Shown: positions 42,891 through 53,455, counted from the first letter of the stretch. The stretch is DNA of 64,000 bases from Dermatophagoides farinae (GCF_024713945.1 NW_027461518.1:1-64000), one strand, 5' to 3'. Numbers and translations: made by a program. Notes: a model not told the origin generated them from the letters alone.

Positions 42891-43583
42891 ATGCAAGACA
42901 AGCGTTTACTTACAAAATTGAACGACGCGCGAACTGCCGATTACTTCGATTATAACACAAAAATAATCACAAGCGATTTGTCTGTTTTTAAGCTTGCGAA
43001 AACTCTGAATCAACCAGTAGATTTTAATATACAAACTGGCGATGAGCTTGACTTTGAAGCGTTAAAAGAGGTCTTGCCGCCGTCTAAATCTGACAAATAT
43101 TATAAATTTCCTTTTGATTATACGCTTTACCGTTGGAGCATTCTAGGCTTGTGTTTGCAACACGCTACAGCTGAAATGCTAGCGGAGAACATCATTTCTC
43201 ACGACTTCGTTGAGAGTGTTTTGCGGATATTTGATTCTATCATGTGTTATCAGCTAAAGTTTACAAGAAATATTTACGGTAGATTCCCTAACAGAAATTT
43301 AACTGCATCTGGTTCAATATATTTATATACTATTTACGACGGCAGGTATTATGTTTTAGTTAAGGACCTGGTTTTGATTCAAAAGATAGTCACTTCTGAG
43401 CCAGAAATAATATTTTCGTCCTCGCTAGCAAAGGTACTGCTGATTGATGAATCTATACTTAAAAAGAAATACATCAAATCTCTTTTGAATGATAATGAAA
43501 ATGAGTCTAATTCGTCTCGAAAACCAAAAAAACGGACGATGAATTCTCCAAACAGCACGAATAAAAAAAGACTACGAGGCTAA
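42891..43583 (+). CDS. Hypothetical 230-residue protein with basic tail
   Basis: Not firmly recognised. The N-terminal half is charged; residues 60-150 are helical (KYYKFPFDYTLYRWSILGLCLQHATAEMLAENI...). The C-terminal 35 residues are Ser/Asn/Lys-rich with KPKKRT and KKRLRG, suiting a nuclear localisation signal. The KYYKF...RWSILGLCLQHA stretch is faintly reminiscent of translin-family helices, but the rest does not align, so no function is given. ATG 42891 is the first ATG in frame. Lies 141 bases beyond RAD16 on the same strand. Confidence 0.55.
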   Translation: MQDKRLLTKLNDARTADYFDYNTKIITSDLSVFKLAKTLNQPVDFNIQTGDELDFEALKEVLPPSKSDKYYKFPFDYTLYRWSILGLCLQHATAEMLAENIISHDFVESVLRIFDSIMCYQLKFTRNIYGRFPNRNLTASGSIYLYTIYDGRYYVLVKDLVLIQKIVTSEPEIIFSSSLAKVLLIDESILKKKYIKSLLNDNENESNSSRKPKKRTMNSPNSTNKKRLRG

Positions 43584-43803
43584 TTCGAAATGAAATCTGT
43601 CTGCTATATAAAGAAAAAATTAGGTTTAAAAATAACTGTTCAACTAGAATTTATTAATTAATTCTCATTGAATCTTAACTGCTATCTATCTTATCATGAA
43701 TAATTTAATTTTAGCTTTAGATAATTTTTTTGTATTGAACAATATAATTTGATATTGAAAATTCAAAAAAAAAACTCACAAATGAGTAATATTCCATTAT
43801 TGG

Positions 43804-46556
43804 ATGAAACCTAAAATTAAAGTCCAGGAAATTAGTGCTTGTAAGACTTCAGTAAGTACATAGATAATGCCGTTTTTCTATTGTTTTACTCAGTTAAGAC
43901 AAAAGAAGACTGTTAATTAAAGTAGCGTACTTTGTTTTAGCCAAAGTCTAGTAAGGAAATTGCTCACACTGGTGTAGCAAACAATACGCCGCAAGAGAGT
44001 AACATAACACCAGTAGTTAAATGCGACAAAGAAAAATCCATCTATGCAAATGTTGCAACTCATTCCGCTAAAAGCGAACAATTAAATAAATATGCTAAGG
44101 TACAAAATAAAAAAGCGTCTTCTGTTATATCACTGGGTCAAACTTTTGAATCTTCCGCATATTCGACAAAAAAGGCTACGTACGAAACGGGTACGTCGCT
44201 AACGACTGGGAAGAAGAACAATTTCAGGAATACGAAAAATTCGCAGCGTTCCGAAGCGAACAACATGATTCGTAATGATTCAGAATTTTTGGATAAATAC
44301 GACACTAAGGTTAAGATCAATCGCAAGGAGTGCCAAAAGCCTCATGCGACAATCGCGCCGTTTATTCCTTTATTTTACTGTTTAAACAATTCCGATTCAA
44401 AAAAAACTGTTACTAGTGAAAAAAATGGCGTCATTTACGCTTGTTTAGCTCCTGAGAGCAAATCAGCATTGTTGGCTTCTTCTAACGGCCAGACTCACTC
44501 TTCTAAGGGAACCCCGCATCCACATCACATGGATCCGGTTAACTCTACCAGCGTAAGCCGCAATAAATTCAGCTGTTCGGACACTCTAAATCAAGATAAA
44601 TATAGTGTTAATCACAAATCACTTGACGATTCTCTGTTCGAAGGCAGTCACAGAACGGAAGTAACCAATGAGCAAAACATTTCTGTCTTTCACTCTGAAC
44701 AAAAAACAAATGCTCATGGCAACAAACAAAATACGAAACTTAATTCGACTAAAAAAGATGACGCTCGCTCATCTAGCGATAAAACAGCTGCTGGACGCAG
44801 GAGAAAAACAGGTAAAAACGGTACAGCTATGCCAAAACCTGTGGAAGAAGGAAAACTTATGGATGCTGCTTCAACCAAGAACAGTTCAAAGAAAGCTTCC
44901 TCTAATAAGCAAAACGCCAGCAAAGCAGTTAACACTGATCCAATAAAAGAGAAAATAAAAAAAGTTAAAAGTAAATCACGAACCACAGAATCTAAAAAAG
45001 ACGCAAAGGTTGCCCCTTTCAGCCCTAACCAGTCTAAATCTAATACGACTAAGGAGAATAGTGAAAAAGCTATTAAAAGCCTTAAGTCAATGGATTCAGC
45101 CGGGCCAAAAAAAAGAAGTATTAAATTCAATTTATCAGCAAATGAACTAACTCGTGAACCCAATACAGACTCGATAAAAGAAAGTGACGGTGCTGATATC
45201 AACTCTCATAAGGATAAAGCTTTGTTAGTAAAGCCTGAATCTGATCAAAACCTGTCTGAGGATCCTTATATAAAAGATGATGTAGAAAAGAGAAACAGTG
45301 TCAGTGAACCTGGTTTATCTACCTCGGATTCTGTCGCGACAAACGGATTTGCTGACTGTTCTAACCTAATGTTCAATAATGTTAAAAATCAACCAGTCGT
45401 CGATGGAGATGATGTGTCTTCTTTGAACGATAATATAGATGCTAAAGCAAACAATCAGCATGGAACCGAAAATATTGACAACAGTTTCTCCAGTTCAACA
45501 GAGAAAAATGCAAAGCACGAAATAAACTATCTGGAATCTTTCGGTTATCCTTGCTCTGTCGAGGAAGGCAACGTCTTGCGAGAACTCGTTAATTCTGTTA
45601 GCGATTACAGCAAGTTCGATAAGATTCCAACTACTCTTGCAACTGAAAACTGGCCAATGCCTAAGCTAGATAAAGAAAATCAAGTTATTATTTGGAACAT
45701 TGATGACATGTACAGAGTGCGAAACTACTTTTACTGCACGCTTAGAACTTCTTTACCTCAGAAATTCTATCACTCCAAAGAATTTGACTCTATGTTGCTT
45801 CGATATAACCAGCAAAAAGATACCGAGCCTCAAGCGAGCGTTTATCAGCCGCGAGCAAGTTCAGTACAAGCGGAAAACCGCGTATCAAATGAGAAAAACC
45901 GCAATGCTAAAGCGAGAGCGATGAGGTCACTTTTAAATAAGTTAAATGAGCTTAACCGAACTATTATATATGAGGAACTAAAAAGAAATCTCAACACCAA
46001 GGAAGACATTATTTGTTTACTACACCAAATCTTCACGAAGGCGTGCAGTCAACACAACTTTGTTAAACACTACGCTAGTTTGATTATTTCGTTGTATAAT
46101 GATTGTAATCAAAGTTTCATTTTCCTAAACAGCGAAGAAACTTTCAGAGATATATTATTCTATGAAGTTCAGACTCGTACGCAGGCCAATGCATTGATGG
46201 ACTTCGTTCCTGACGAGTCGCTTAGCGAAGACGAAGTTTTCGAGAACCTCCAGAAATTTAAACTCAACATCATGGGCAATATGCTTTTTATAGCAGAACT
46301 GTTTTTACAGGGCTTAATTAATGCTAATGTTTGTTTAGCAGCCATTCAGTCAATGATCAACCCTGGGAAGGAACTTCAAATTGAGGTCGTTATTTCGACG
46401 TTAAAAAAACTCGCAGAACATAATCGTGACAATGAGATTCGTGAACTCTTTTTGCCGGAACTACAAGCGTTGCTTCTCAACGATTCCATATGTCCTCGAA
46501 CACGCTTCCTTGTAGAAATTTACTTAGGCACGTGCGAAAACAAAAAAGTCCGTTGA
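43804..46556 (+). CDS. eIF4G-like translation scaffold with C-terminal MIF4G domain
   Basis: Large polar protein, about 890 residues. The main exon is 43941-46556, opening directly after a TTTTAG acceptor and open 108 codons before its first ATG (44265). The 5' part is uncertain: the best model uses exons 43804-43851 and 43894-43911; a single 89-nt intron (43852-43940) or a start at ATG 43867 also keep frame. The first 500 residues are disordered, Lys/Ser/Asn-rich. The last ~215 residues form a truncated MIF4G-like helical domain: MRSLLNKLNELNRTIIYEELKR (compare FR+VRGILNKLTP), LHQIFTKACSQHNFVKHYASLI, and FKLNIMGNMLFIAELFLQGLI (compare the eIF4G 'MLGNIKFIGELFK' helix). MIF4G binds eIF4A; no convincing eIF4E-binding YxxxxLPhi is seen. 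Confidence 0.7.
43912..43940 (+). other. Probable acceptor and 29-nt intron before the eIF4G-like main exon
   Basis: The acceptor TTTTAG at 43935-43940 is convincing, since the frame beyond is open. The donor GTTAAT at 43912 is weak; a consensus GTAAGT at 43852 (giving 42 nt to a CAG at 43893, or 89 nt to 43940) is the alternative or an additional intron. Confidence 0.5.
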
Positions 46557-46765
46557 GTTCTTAAACTTAATGTTGCCAAGCTGAAACGCTTACTACTTTG
46601 AGTTTCAACAACGATGCGCGCCTACTTATTTATCGCTAGGATTATCAAAATAGAAATTTGTACATGTCATTTTTGTGGAGCTTTTTGTTTAGTTACATTA
46701 CATAACGCTTGGTATAATAAATATTTTATTTAGTTATAAGTTATTGTCATGAATTAATTTGTTGT

Positions 46766-48790
46766 TTACTTGTATTTAACAAATGCAAAACACTGGTATA
46801 TGTTTATGCAATCTAACTGTTCTCTAATGTGGGTTACATTGCTATTGAGTAGATCCTGTGGCGTCTTGATGTTTGCAGAACGGATTGAATTGGAAAGTTC
46901 TGTTTCATGCTGCGCATAAAAATCTAAAAACTCTGAACGAAAAATACATTTAAGACCGTATTCAGCGCATAACTTGATAAAAGAGTACCACGGCACAATA
47001 TATTCATGCTCGTTTATGTGGTTTTTTAGCCAGAACTTGTACTTAATTCCCCATTTCTGTGCAAGATACAGTTGGACTATGTTGCTATTGATTGTGTTCA
47101 AATCGGCGGTTAAGTTATAATTGTTGTTTTTTGAATATTCAGCGTTAAACGGCAACGCGTGGTGGTTAATTTCGAAAGGGAATTCGGGTTTACACTGAAC
47201 CGTTAACGGTGTTATTTTAATGTCAATGTCAAACATTTCGTCTAAATCTTGACTGTTGAATTCTACTGCATATATCGCATTGCCAAAATAGTAGATGTCT
47301 TGATCTTCCGGTTTCGAATTCGGTCCTGCAAGGCGCAACTTGAGTTCCGTGTTTATTCTCTTTGCTATGACAAAAGAAGAAGGACAGGAAGCGAGAAACG
47401 CACCTCCCAGAGTTAGATATTTTGAAATAGAGTTGATAATGACTCTCGTTTGTTCTTCACTTTGAATACAATAGTGAATGGCTAGCTGCATCGAAACAAC
47501 GTCGAACTTCGGAGACAAGCTCGGTTTTGGAGCTTGTTCGTTTGCTAGGACTAAAAGTTTTTCGTACACGCTGGGTTCTAACACATTCGCTATGTGAAAA
47601 CGATAATTGTCTAATCCAGTGGCACCAGACATTCTTAACTCTTTCAAACGCCGTCGAGCCTCGTTAATCTCTAGAGAACTGATATCCAGTCCAACTAAAC
47701 AGCTGACCTGCAAATCTAAGTATTTTCGTATGTCTTGTCCATGTCCACAAGCAAAATCCAAAACCGTTGCTTTCGCGGGAATAAATTGCTGGTACAAAAA
47801 CTTTTTTATGCGGTTATTGATCACGCGCAATAATTTCAACTCGCTATAGTGCGATTTAACGATTTTCTTGGTATCGTAGTGACGTTTGATGTGAGCTAGC
47901 TCGTCTCCAAAAAGTTCTGGAAAATAGAGTACATTTGTAGCTTCTTTTTTTTTGATTAAACTTGGTATTTTCAACATTTTGAGCACTGTAGATATAAGTT
48001 CTTCGGCCAAATGAATGCAAAAAGACGTTTGCACATCATTTTCAGAAGTACCAGTATAAGGGTAGTTTCGCAACAAAAACTTGCGGGCTGAATTAGACAA
48101 CGAGGACAAGTCTATTTTTGGTATAAAAATTTCAAGAAATATTTTAATTGTTAATTCATCATCTTTCTCGTCGAATACGTCTATATACAAAGCGTAGGGA
48201 ATAAAGTTTTTCACAAATTCGATTTTCGTTCGCTTCACATTACGGATTTGCAACGCCGTTTCATTTGAAGAATTTATTTTTTTTTCGCTATTGCTGATTT
48301 TGATATGGCACGTAGTTTCTGCTGAATATAACAACAAAGTTTCAATGTCAATGTTCTGATCGTGTTGAGATAGACAAACGCCGTTTTCGTACACAGCATA
48401 AATATTGCTTGCCAAATAGTGGTATTGCACGTTAGACAATGAAAATTTCGGTATGATGTTGTAGGAAGTTAGGCACTGAGAAAATTCACTGACAAGAATT
48501 TGGTAAGTTAAAGAAGTGAGATCACTGTTAAAACGTAGCAATTGTACACCTGGCAAATCAGATAAGTTTAAAACACAAACATTAAGAACGGGTAAATTTA
48601 TTCGTCTAGACTCCTCACCTTCGATGTAGCCAAGTTCGTATCGGAAACGCTGGTCACATTTTGAACTGTTTGGAAGAATAACATCACTCAAAATTTCGAA
48701 TATGGTGTTAGATTCGATATTGTTGGAAAAAAAAAATGGAGGATAGTTGTTCTGGCTGTTTGAATCTACCAAATGCTGGAAATTCGCCAT
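46766..48790 (-). CDS. mRNA cap guanine-N7 methyltransferase with a TTM/Cet1-like N-terminal domain
   Basis: 674 residues. The C-terminal half (about 320-674) is the cap N7-methyltransferase: VLDFACGHGQDIRKYLDL at 343-360, LVGLDISSLEINEARRRL, DVVSMQLAIHYCIQSEEQTR (compare FD+VS.QF..HY.F....) and GAFLASCPSSFVIAKRI. It completes the cap-0 structure on nascent mRNA. The N-terminal ~300 residues are unusual for cellular enzymes: a beta-rich region (LGYIEGEESRRINLPV ... VKRTKIEFVKNFIPYALYID ... ELTIKIFLEIFI) whose order resembles a fungal-type RNA 5'-triphosphatase tunnel fold. The strand Glu residues expected to bind metal appear mostly replaced, so it may be catalytically dead or only structurally similar. 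No guanylyltransferase KxDG motif is present. Confidence 0.88.
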   Translation of the reverse strand: MANFQHLVDSNSQNNYPPFFFSNNIESNTIFEILSDVILPNSSKCDQRFRYELGYIEGEESRRINLPVLNVCVLNLSDLPGVQLLRFNSDLTSLTYQILVSEFSQCLTSYNIIPKFSLSNVQYHYLASNIYAVYENGVCLSQHDQNIDIETLLLYSAETTCHIKISNSEKKINSSNETALQIRNVKRTKIEFVKNFIPYALYIDVFDEKDDELTIKIFLEIFIPKIDLSSLSNSARKFLLRNYPYTGTSENDVQTSFCIHLAEELISTVLKMLKIPSLIKKKEATNVLYFPELFGDELAHIKRHYDTKKIVKSHYSELKLLRVINNRIKKFLYQQFIPAKATVLDFACGHGQDIRKYLDLQVSCLVGLDISSLEINEARRRLKELRMSGATGLDNYRFHIANVLEPSVYEKLLVLANEQAPKPSLSPKFDVVSMQLAIHYCIQSEEQTRVIINSISKYLTLGGAFLASCPSSFVIAKRINTELKLRLAGPNSKPEDQDIYYFGNAIYAVEFNSQDLDEMFDIDIKITPLTVQCKPEFPFEINHHALPFNAEYSKNNNYNLTADLNTINSNIVQLYLAQKWGIKYKFWLKNHINEHEYIVPWYSFIKLCAEYGLKCIFRSEFLDFYAQHETELSNSIRSANIKTPQDLLNSNVTHIREQLDCINIYQCFAFVKYK

Positions 48791-48898
48791 TGCTTAAATT
48801 AGAAGCAAATTTTATTGTTAATTATAATTTATAAGTATTTTCTCGCTGATACAGCAAGTCTGATCTTTTTGCTAAGCGAATTACTAGCTGCAAATTCC

Positions 48899-50095
48899 TT
48901 AATTGATGTAATTGTAATGGTCGAATAAATTAATGTAAATTTTTTGGTTGTAAGCATCCATATTAAACTCGTGCGGTTTCAACTTTAGTTGACGTTTATA
49001 AAAGTCGTCGTTCATTTTGGAGTCGCCATAATAGCCAATATGACATTGAATCCAGATTCGGTGATTTATCTCGATGGAAGAAGAATGGATATATTCGACT
49101 TTTCGAAACATCACGCTGCCATTGAATTTGACGCAAAACAATTTGAGCCAAATTCGAAACAATTGAAAAAACGTGAATAAAACAAACTCACTAGAAGTTG
49201 TATGTTGTAAATTCCATTCTGCTTGAGACCGTATTTTGGGAACAGTCCGTTTCTTGAATTCTTGGATAAACTGGTTTAGCGTTAAGAAGGTACAAATGAG
49301 CTTTCCGTTTTTTAATAACAGAGTTTTGTCACAAGAGTGCCGCATTGGCGTCAGTGGGTGACAATAAACAATATGAACGGGACGAAGGTCGTCAAACGAA
49401 ATGCCATGATTGTATTTACCGGAACTATAGTCTTTGATGATGAAGCGACGGCTTTTAGATAACTTTGATTTGCTCTCGCCCTGTTTCAGCACTTCAGCTC
49501 GTTTCAACAAAAACGTTCCTCGTAAATCTCCCCCCGCAATCGGTTTTGGAGCCGATTTTTCAACACCTCTTTGTTTGAGCTTTACACCATATAAAGTTCG
49601 ATCATTTGCCTGGCTGGTCTTGGATAGTTCATCGTTCATATTATTTTTTATGGCTGTATTTTTCAGCGAATGCAAGTATTCTTTGAAATAATCTAAGTTT
49701 GCGCGATCGAGTGGGTGAAGGTCCAACAAGTTAAGTAATATGTAGTCAATTATTTTTTTGACTAAGGTAAAATTCGACAGGTTGTCAGTGCTGACTTGTT
49801 TTATCATTGGTTCGATGGCTAAAATCATGATACGATGCACGATCGTGTCAGCTAACTTGCAGCTTTGCGAGAAAACCATTAACGATCTGACATCTAACAT
49901 GGAAAAAATAAGTAGCCAGATGTTGTAATCTGTTATTATAGATAAGATCTGTTGAAAACGAACGCTGGAAAAAATGGGAAACAATCGAGATGCTTTATAA
50001 TAAAACTTATGCATATCTTTTTTACCACGAGCTAACGCGTTAGTATTTTTTGCTTTTAATGGTTGGTTCGACGAACTATTTATCTTGAAACTCAT
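48899..50095 (-). CDS. F-box-like hypothetical protein
   Basis: 398 residues. Residues about 56-90 (YNIWLLIFSMLDVRSLMVFSQSCKLADTIVHR) have the F-box pattern: hydrophobic positions, a short turn, then CK and hydrophobics; F-box proteins recruit substrates to SCF ubiquitin ligases. The rest is unlike known substrate-binding repeats: a basic, Lys/Ser-rich centre, then a beta-rich C-terminal half with aromatic residues. ATG 50095 is clean; it follows the 63-residue gene on the same strand after 25 bases. The call rests on one short motif. Confidence 0.5.
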   Translation of the reverse strand: MSFKINSSSNQPLKAKNTNALARGKKDMHKFYYKASRLFPIFSSVRFQQILSIITDYNIWLLIFSMLDVRSLMVFSQSCKLADTIVHRIMILAIEPMIKQVSTDNLSNFTLVKKIIDYILLNLLDLHPLDRANLDYFKEYLHSLKNTAIKNNMNDELSKTSQANDRTLYGVKLKQRGVEKSAPKPIAGGDLRGTFLLKRAEVLKQGESKSKLSKSRRFIIKDYSSGKYNHGISFDDLRPVHIVYCHPLTPMRHSCDKTLLLKNGKLICTFLTLNQFIQEFKKRTVPKIRSQAEWNLQHTTSSEFVLFTFFQLFRIWLKLFCVKFNGSVMFRKVEYIHSSSIEINHRIWIQCHIGYYGDSKMNDDFYKRQLKLKPHEFNMDAYNQKIYINLFDHYNYIN

Positions 50096-50120
50096 TTTAT
50101 GCCTTCATAAAATACTAAAA

Positions 50121-50312
50121 CTACAATAATTCAATGCGGCTGTAATGGATCCTTTGACGCTCAAGTAGTTCTTGCACAATTCGTAATTTGAACGATTTTA
50201 AATTAAAGTTATAATTAAAATACTCTTCCGGATGTTCTTCGATCTCGGCGATTTTTTCTGTCGGCAAAAATTCCGCTTTTAAGATTTTGGAATTCGCTTC
50301 TATCTTGCCCAT
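50121..50312 (-). CDS. Small hypothetical protein, 63 residues
   Basis: Open frame from ATG 50312 to a TAG, predicted as two charged helices (KIAEIEEHPEEYF, then LKSFKLRIVQELLERQRIHYSRI). Not recognised; too short for confident domain calls. Its stop is 25 bases from the start of the next gene on the same strand, so it could be co-transcribed or an upstream exon of a larger gene. No splice donor is visible at its end. Confidence 0.4.
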   Translation of the reverse strand: MGKIEANSKILKAEFLPTEKIAEIEEHPEEYFNYNFNLKSFKLRIVQELLERQRIHYSRIELL

Positions 50313-50546
50313 TTTACTTTAAATTTGTGAATTAAAAGTATTGCTTGGAAAACCAATTTTCTGATAAACCTATATGCTATAACTTTATAAATCAATTAAA
50401 TAATAAAAAAAGCTTATGGAACTGCTTTGCAATATTTTCAACGTTTGTGTTAGAAAAATAAGTAAAATAACCTAAAAGGCGTTAATTAATGGCACTCGAT
50501 TTGGAGGTCCGAAGTTGGCACATTGGATTGTAGTGGATATCCCAAC

Positions 50547-51397
50547 TTATGTTAATTTTTGTTTTTTAACCGGGCTTATCAGAATTCTCTGCAGGATACG
50601 TATGAATCCCATTAGCATTGTGAAATTAAACATTGCATGAAGCCAAAGTACGGCTTGACCATTACAGTTTTGCTTGTCAATATAAATTTTTTTCAAAGTG
50701 ACAAGAAAATAAGCGTAGCCAGTGATAAACTGTACGATTTGAATTCGTGTAATTTTAGATTTCCATGGAACTGATCTTCCTAAGCTAACTAAATAGTAGT
50801 AGTAATACATTATCACGTGAACGAATCCGTTTACAAATACGCTAGCGTATGACAGCGAAACGGAATATTTGCAGTAGGCCCAGCAAAACATTAGATAACA
50901 CGAATGATGCCAAACGTGAAAATAATAACTGGGAGGTCTACGCCCTTTAATGTTTTGCAGAATCGTATCAAATAACTCCCAATATTTGCTTAGGTAGAAA
51001 ATGTATTGGTGGATTCCAGTTATTCCTTTAACGGATTCTTTACGCAGTGGACATAATATGTAGCTTGCTTCTTTGAGGCTTAAGTAGTTGAGGGAAATTA
51101 AAACTGATGTCGCTAACGTTGAAGTCACTAAAACTGCTGAAAAAATTGATAAGACCAAATTGTGGTATGGCTGGAATCGAATTGCGAATTTAACTAGCTT
51201 CTTTGGTATTAACTGTCGTTTCGACGAGTATTCGATGAGATTAATAATCACTAGATATGACGATACAATGAACTAAAAAATGTTCAGAACACTTTTGGTT
51301 GAGAAATGATAAAACTTACAATTGGATAATACGAGTGCGACAACGGAGCTTTATCGAAATCAAAGTTATTCACATAGTTAATCACTGTTTCCAACAT
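50547..51397 (-). CDS. ELO-family fatty acid elongase, one 47-nt intron
   Basis: ER membrane 3-ketoacyl-CoA synthase extending long-chain acyl-CoA. The exons are 51397-51320 and 51272-50547, giving 267 residues. The catalytic HxxHH box reads HVWHH in SYYFHVWHHSCYL; KYWELFDT and NGFVHVIMYYYYYL are the other conserved ELO blocks. Several membrane helices are predicted, and the C-terminus is basic (SPVKKQKLT), consistent with an ER-type KKxx-like tail. Without exon 1 the frame has only a GTG start, so the spliced model is required. Confidence 0.88.
51273..51319 (-). other. 47-nt intron in the ELO gene
   Basis: Donor GTAAGT, acceptor TTTTTTAG, phase 0. The longest clearly supported intron in the window; retention gives TGA after eleven codons. 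Confidence 0.85.
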
Positions 51398-51656
51398 ATT
51401 AATTTCTAAATCTAATATACACAAAAAATTATTAATTCTTTTAAGCGTGAAATTGTTCTATTTTTCAACTTTTTGGGATTTCGATAACAGCAGAATTACA
51501 TTTTAAACTTCAATTGCGAAAGATGCTTGATCAGATTTTGTCAATATGACAAATAATTTATAAAATAAATTTATTTGATTGGTACAATGAATAAAAAAAT
51601 TATGGCGAACAAATATCATTACAATTTACAGAATTATCCGAGATATAATTTGGGAA

Positions 51657-52058
51657 TTAGTTATGTTCGAATGATTTGTTTAAGATAATTCGTTTGGTAG
51701 ACCATTCTTTAGTGCGGCGCTCGAGTTTGGGGACTTTGAGCGAAGCTTGTTTCTTAGTAAGTCTTCGTCTCATGGCGCGAGTGAGCTTTGGTCTGAGTTC
51801 CTTGGGGAGACGTTTTTCAGACTTGAAGTACTCTTTTCTGCTTTCTATTAACTTTTCGTGAATGACGTAGTTTAGACGCGAAATCATCGCTCGGAGTTCC
51901 TTGATTTCTTTAAAGTTTCTGACCTCGCGTTTGACTTGAATAGCTGTGCGAGCTGCGAATAACTCTTCACTTACTCGGTTTTTCAAAGTTTCGAGTTCTT
52001 TTGAGTCCTGGGAGCGGAGATTAGTAGCTGAATATTCGCTGGTTTTGTAGTTAGTCAT
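51657..52058 (-). CDS. RPL35: 60S ribosomal protein uL29 (RPL35)
   Basis: 133-residue large-subunit protein near the nascent-chain exit tunnel. The basic block KELRPKLTRAMRRRLTK matches the diagnostic RPL35 'LRPKKTRAMRRRL' element. Upstream helices (TNLRSQDSKELETLKNRVSEEL, RVIRLNYVIHEK-like region) fit the fold. The length suits the family (human 123). ATG 52058 is chosen; the frame above has only non-ATG codons, and a 5' UTR intron is possible because GTAAGT sites lie further upstream. Confidence 0.85.
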   Translation of the reverse strand: MTNYKTSEYSATNLRSQDSKELETLKNRVSEELFAARTAIQVKREVRNFKEIKELRAMISRLNYVIHEKLIESRKEYFKSEKRLPKELRPKLTRAMRRRLTKKQASLKVPKLERRTKEWSTKRIILNKSFEHN

Positions 52059-52366
52059 TGTTTTCAGTAATATATATCCCTGACGAATATATTTTTTAGA
52101 CAAAACAATAAAATTTTCAAACTTAAATATTAATTTATTAAGTTACGCCTCAACCAATAATTCAACTAAACCAATATCAGGGTTGACTTACAATACGTGT
52201 GGTGTGAAACGCTAATTAACTTACTTTGCTTAGATAATAAAAAAACTTTTTTTCCATTATTAAATTTATTATTTATAATTAGTTTAATAATCTATATACA
52301 TATACGAGTTTATTATCATTGCATAGATTAATCGGGTGCTGTATAAACGCTAGCTTTAAAAATGAG
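52059..52366. other. Intergenic region, 308 bases
   Basis: AT-rich and between uL29 and the cyclin gene. On the minus strand it contains two GTAAGT sites and a TTTAG, so part may be a spliced 5' UTR of uL29; a 22-codon spliced frame starting at 52257 is possible but too short to call. No other gene seen. Confidence 0.5.
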
Positions 52367-53455
52367 TTATAAATTTTTGAATAACACAGAAAACGCAACA
52401 CTTAATTTTTGAATTTGTTGTGTTTCATAGAAATTTTGTAACCAAAACTGTTCTTCTTCTTCAGTTATGTATTTACAACTTAAGTACGTTCTTTTTTGCA
52501 TATAGCTCGAAAGATTCAGCAATTGAAGTTTGTTTAAGCGTTTTGTTACGTTAGTATCTTGAGCTAGATTGATAGCTGTTATCACTGGAACCGGCAACCC
52601 GAAGTTTTCGTGACACTTGTAACCACAAGTCACTGGTAAATTGTTTAGCGACAACATGTACACCCGAAACTCGTCAAATTTTTCGACTTGTTTGTTGATT
52701 TGTGAGAAATCGACAAACAGATCTAAATTTGTCATGTTTAAAAATTCAGTTTCCAATGCTTCGAAAACAGAAACATTGATGTTGAAGTAGTTAGAAATAT
52801 CGACGAAGCAGTAGTAGTTGTCTTCATTCAGTTTATTTGCAACGACCACTGCAATGATTCCTAAGCAGAACAAGTTTTTTTCTGTGATTCGAAAAAGACT
52901 GTTGCGTATTAGTCGATCTATAATAACAAAAGCAATTGGATAACAAATATAGTTGAAATTCAACATGTTTCCAATGTTCCCAATGTGCAGGGTAAATTGT
53001 TCAATAGAAAGCTGCATTGATTCCGGAATCAAGTGATTAAAGTAGAAGTTTTGATCGCTAGAGTTCGCCCTGGAAAGATGCATAGATAAAAACAGATAAT
53101 AAATCAGTGCATTTTCAATGTAGTTGTACACAGAAGAGGAATTGTGTACATTTGAATCATTGAAACCGCTGTGTTGCGCATATTCTTCATAAAGTTCGTC
53201 TTTAATCGACTCGTCAGTCGAACAGGACGCGTTCACGTAATCATAATCGAATTTTGCAAAATCGACGTTGTCGCCTCGCACACTTCTTTTCAAATTGCGT
53301 TTGGTTTTGGAACTATTTATTTTCAATTTATTAAACTTAGATACGCGTTTTAAATCCTCTTGATCTTTCTTTATTAGTAATAGAGACCCACGTGGCTTTT
53401 TAGTACACTTGCCGCTAATTAGATTAGTTTTTATATGATCAATGCGATATGCCAT
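52367..53455 (-). CDS. PHO80-type (P/U) cyclin-like protein
   Basis: 362 residues. Residues about 165-250 have the PHO80 cyclin pattern: FNYICYPIAFVIIDRLIRNS, then LFCLGIIAVVVANKLNEDNYYCFVDISNYFNINVSVFEALETEFLNMTNLDLFV (compare 'A+..A+K..EDxxYxNxxWAxVGGIxxxELNxLExxFL.xxxxxL'). Such cyclins activate PHO85/CDK5-type kinases, for example in phosphate and stress control. The N-terminus is basic and nuclear-like. The box is degenerate, and cyclin partners are not in the window. The rest of the protein after 260 is unassigned. Confidence 0.65.
   Translation of the reverse strand: MAYRIDHIKTNLISGKCTKKPRGSLLLIKKDQEDLKRVSKFNKLKINSSKTKRNLKRSVRGDNVDFAKFDYDYVNASCSTDESIKDELYEEYAQHSGFNDSNVHNSSSVYNYIENALIYYLFLSMHLSRANSSDQNFYFNHLIPESMQLSIEQFTLHIGNIGNMLNFNYICYPIAFVIIDRLIRNSLFRITEKNLFCLGIIAVVVANKLNEDNYYCFVDISNYFNINVSVFEALETEFLNMTNLDLFVDFSQINKQVEKFDEFRVYMLSLNNLPVTCGYKCHENFGLPVPVITAINLAQDTNVTKRLNKLQLLNLSSYMQKRTYLSCKYITEEEEQFWLQNFYETQQIQKLSVAFSVLFKNL

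Noticed and set aside
42891-43583. Translin assignment for the 230-residue orphan
   Set aside because: Only one helix resembles translin; the characteristic C-terminal blocks are absent.
50490-50546. GTTGG...CCAAC stem in the spacer upstream (on +) of the ELO stop, considered as a tRNA
   Set aside because: No T-arm GGTTCRANYCC, no anticodon arm and no acceptor stem match.
52110-52257. A spliced 22-codon frame starting at 52257 on the minus strand
   Set aside because: Too short, with two competing splice arrangements and no recognisable product; equally explained as 5' UTR of uL29.
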